A program made the translations under genes and the position numbers. From a virus, in the IMG/VR virus record IMGVR_UViG_3300042458_000738, positions 1 through 28,704 of that record: a DNA stretch of 28,704 nucleotides. One strand, written 5' to 3'. Each line of letters begins with the position of its first letter. Position 1 is the first letter of the stretch. A model generated the notes under the pieces. The model did no database searches, was not told where the DNA came from, and saw only the letters and a list, made by a program, of their open reading frames with translations. Of this stretch, positions 28,465 through 28,704 are shown piece after piece.

Positions 28465-28704
28465 AGCCTGCGGACTCGTTCCTGCGCGTCTTCGATCACC
28501 CGGCGGAGCGCGGCATCTTGGTCGGGTGGCAGGCTGATGAGCGCCGACTTCGTGCTGTTGTCGATCCCGACGTTTACCTCCATCTCGGCCGGTGGCTTCC
28601 ACCCGCCGCGGCACTTGAGCCAGAAGATGCACGCGGTCAGCGCCTCCTTGCTCTCGCCGGTCGCGATGTCGAACAGCCGCTTGGCGATCTTGCTCGTGGC
28701 CTTG
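28461..28704 (-). CDS. Small terminase-like protein, C-terminal part (cut by window edge)
   Basis: An open frame enters from the right edge and stops at TGA 28463-28461, giving 80 residues. The part TSKIAKRLFDIATGESKEAL followed by TACIFWLKCRGGWKPPAEME is the pattern seen at the ends of phage small-terminase or packaging-associated proteins, with an amphipathic helix and Trp-Lys segment, then a hydrophilic tail (RRVIEDAQERVRRL). Position two genes upstream of the large terminase fits DNA packaging initiation. The N-terminal DNA-binding half is outside the window, so the call stays moderate. Confidence 0.6.
   Translation of the reverse strand, partial: KATSKIAKRLFDIATGESKEALTACIFWLKCRGGWKPPAEMEVNVGIDNSTKSALISLPPDQDAALRRVIEDAQERVRRL

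Noticed and set aside
1-28704. Integrase, attachment site or lysogeny repressor
   Set aside because: No tyrosine or serine recombinase motif, no CI-like repressor with a peptidase domain and no tRNA-end duplication could be found; small helix-turn-helix proteins alone are not enough to call lysogeny.

Overview
The window is a segment of a tailed double-stranded DNA bacteriophage genome (Caudoviricetes), either a free phage or a prophage. All supported genes lie on the minus strand, packed with many 4-nt ATGA overlaps. The base composition is GC-rich. No sheath gene or Mu-type contractile baseplate set is recognisable, so a siphovirus-like non-contractile tail is the best reading. The head module is Mu-like (gp29/DUF935-type portal and gpI-type protease/scaffold). 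The host cannot be read directly. LamG, chitobiase-C-terminal and Gly-rich adhesin domains plus the high GC would fit Verrucomicrobiota or a similar environmental phylum, but this is a guess. No integrase, clear CI-type repressor, att site, CRISPR array or insertion sequence is visible.

Read in the direction of transcription (right to left): a cut-off small-terminase-like gene (28704-28461), two small coiled-coil genes, large terminase, portal, a small unknown, a virion morphogenesis protein, protease/scaffold, major capsid, capsid cement, head-tail connector, tail terminator and tail tube. Then come an unusual large protein with chitobiase-like and polyglycine adhesin parts, a tape measure, a tail hub protein, a further tail protein, a GT-A-like glycosyltransferase, an Ig-like baseplate protein, a fibre, a LamG lectin-like protein, a Pro-Glu repeat protein, a holin-like protein, an M15 endolysin and a tRNA with CAU anticodon (8469-8398).

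After the tRNA come the non-structural genes in three blocks. Each block is preceded by a rho-independent terminator and by one copy of the same promoter (TTGTTGCACT, then TAGNNT, with exactly 16 bp between TTGCAC and TAGNNT). Block 1 (8234-6375) holds a RecE-like exonuclease and a RecT annealase. Block 2 (6258-4408) holds a coiled-coil protein of the kind found beside RecT, small regulators and a small membrane protein. Block 3 (4275-1) holds several small proteins, one with a helix-turn-helix, then an SF2 helicase with a zinc finger, a 15-residue-repeat protein, a VRR-NUC nuclease and a Toprim primase-like protein that runs off the left edge. Together these look like a recombination-dependent replication and DNA-repair set.

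The most distinctive features are regulatory: the three identical promoter/terminator junctions, ACCAACC-rich leaders ending in CC-ATG in place of a Shine-Dalgarno sequence at most starts, hairpins placed directly before start codons, and a perfect hairpin that buries the portal gene's Shine-Dalgarno sequence. Distinctive protein features are a glycosyltransferase inside the tail module, an adhesin-like fusion between tail tube and tape measure, and an extra C-terminal domain on the portal.
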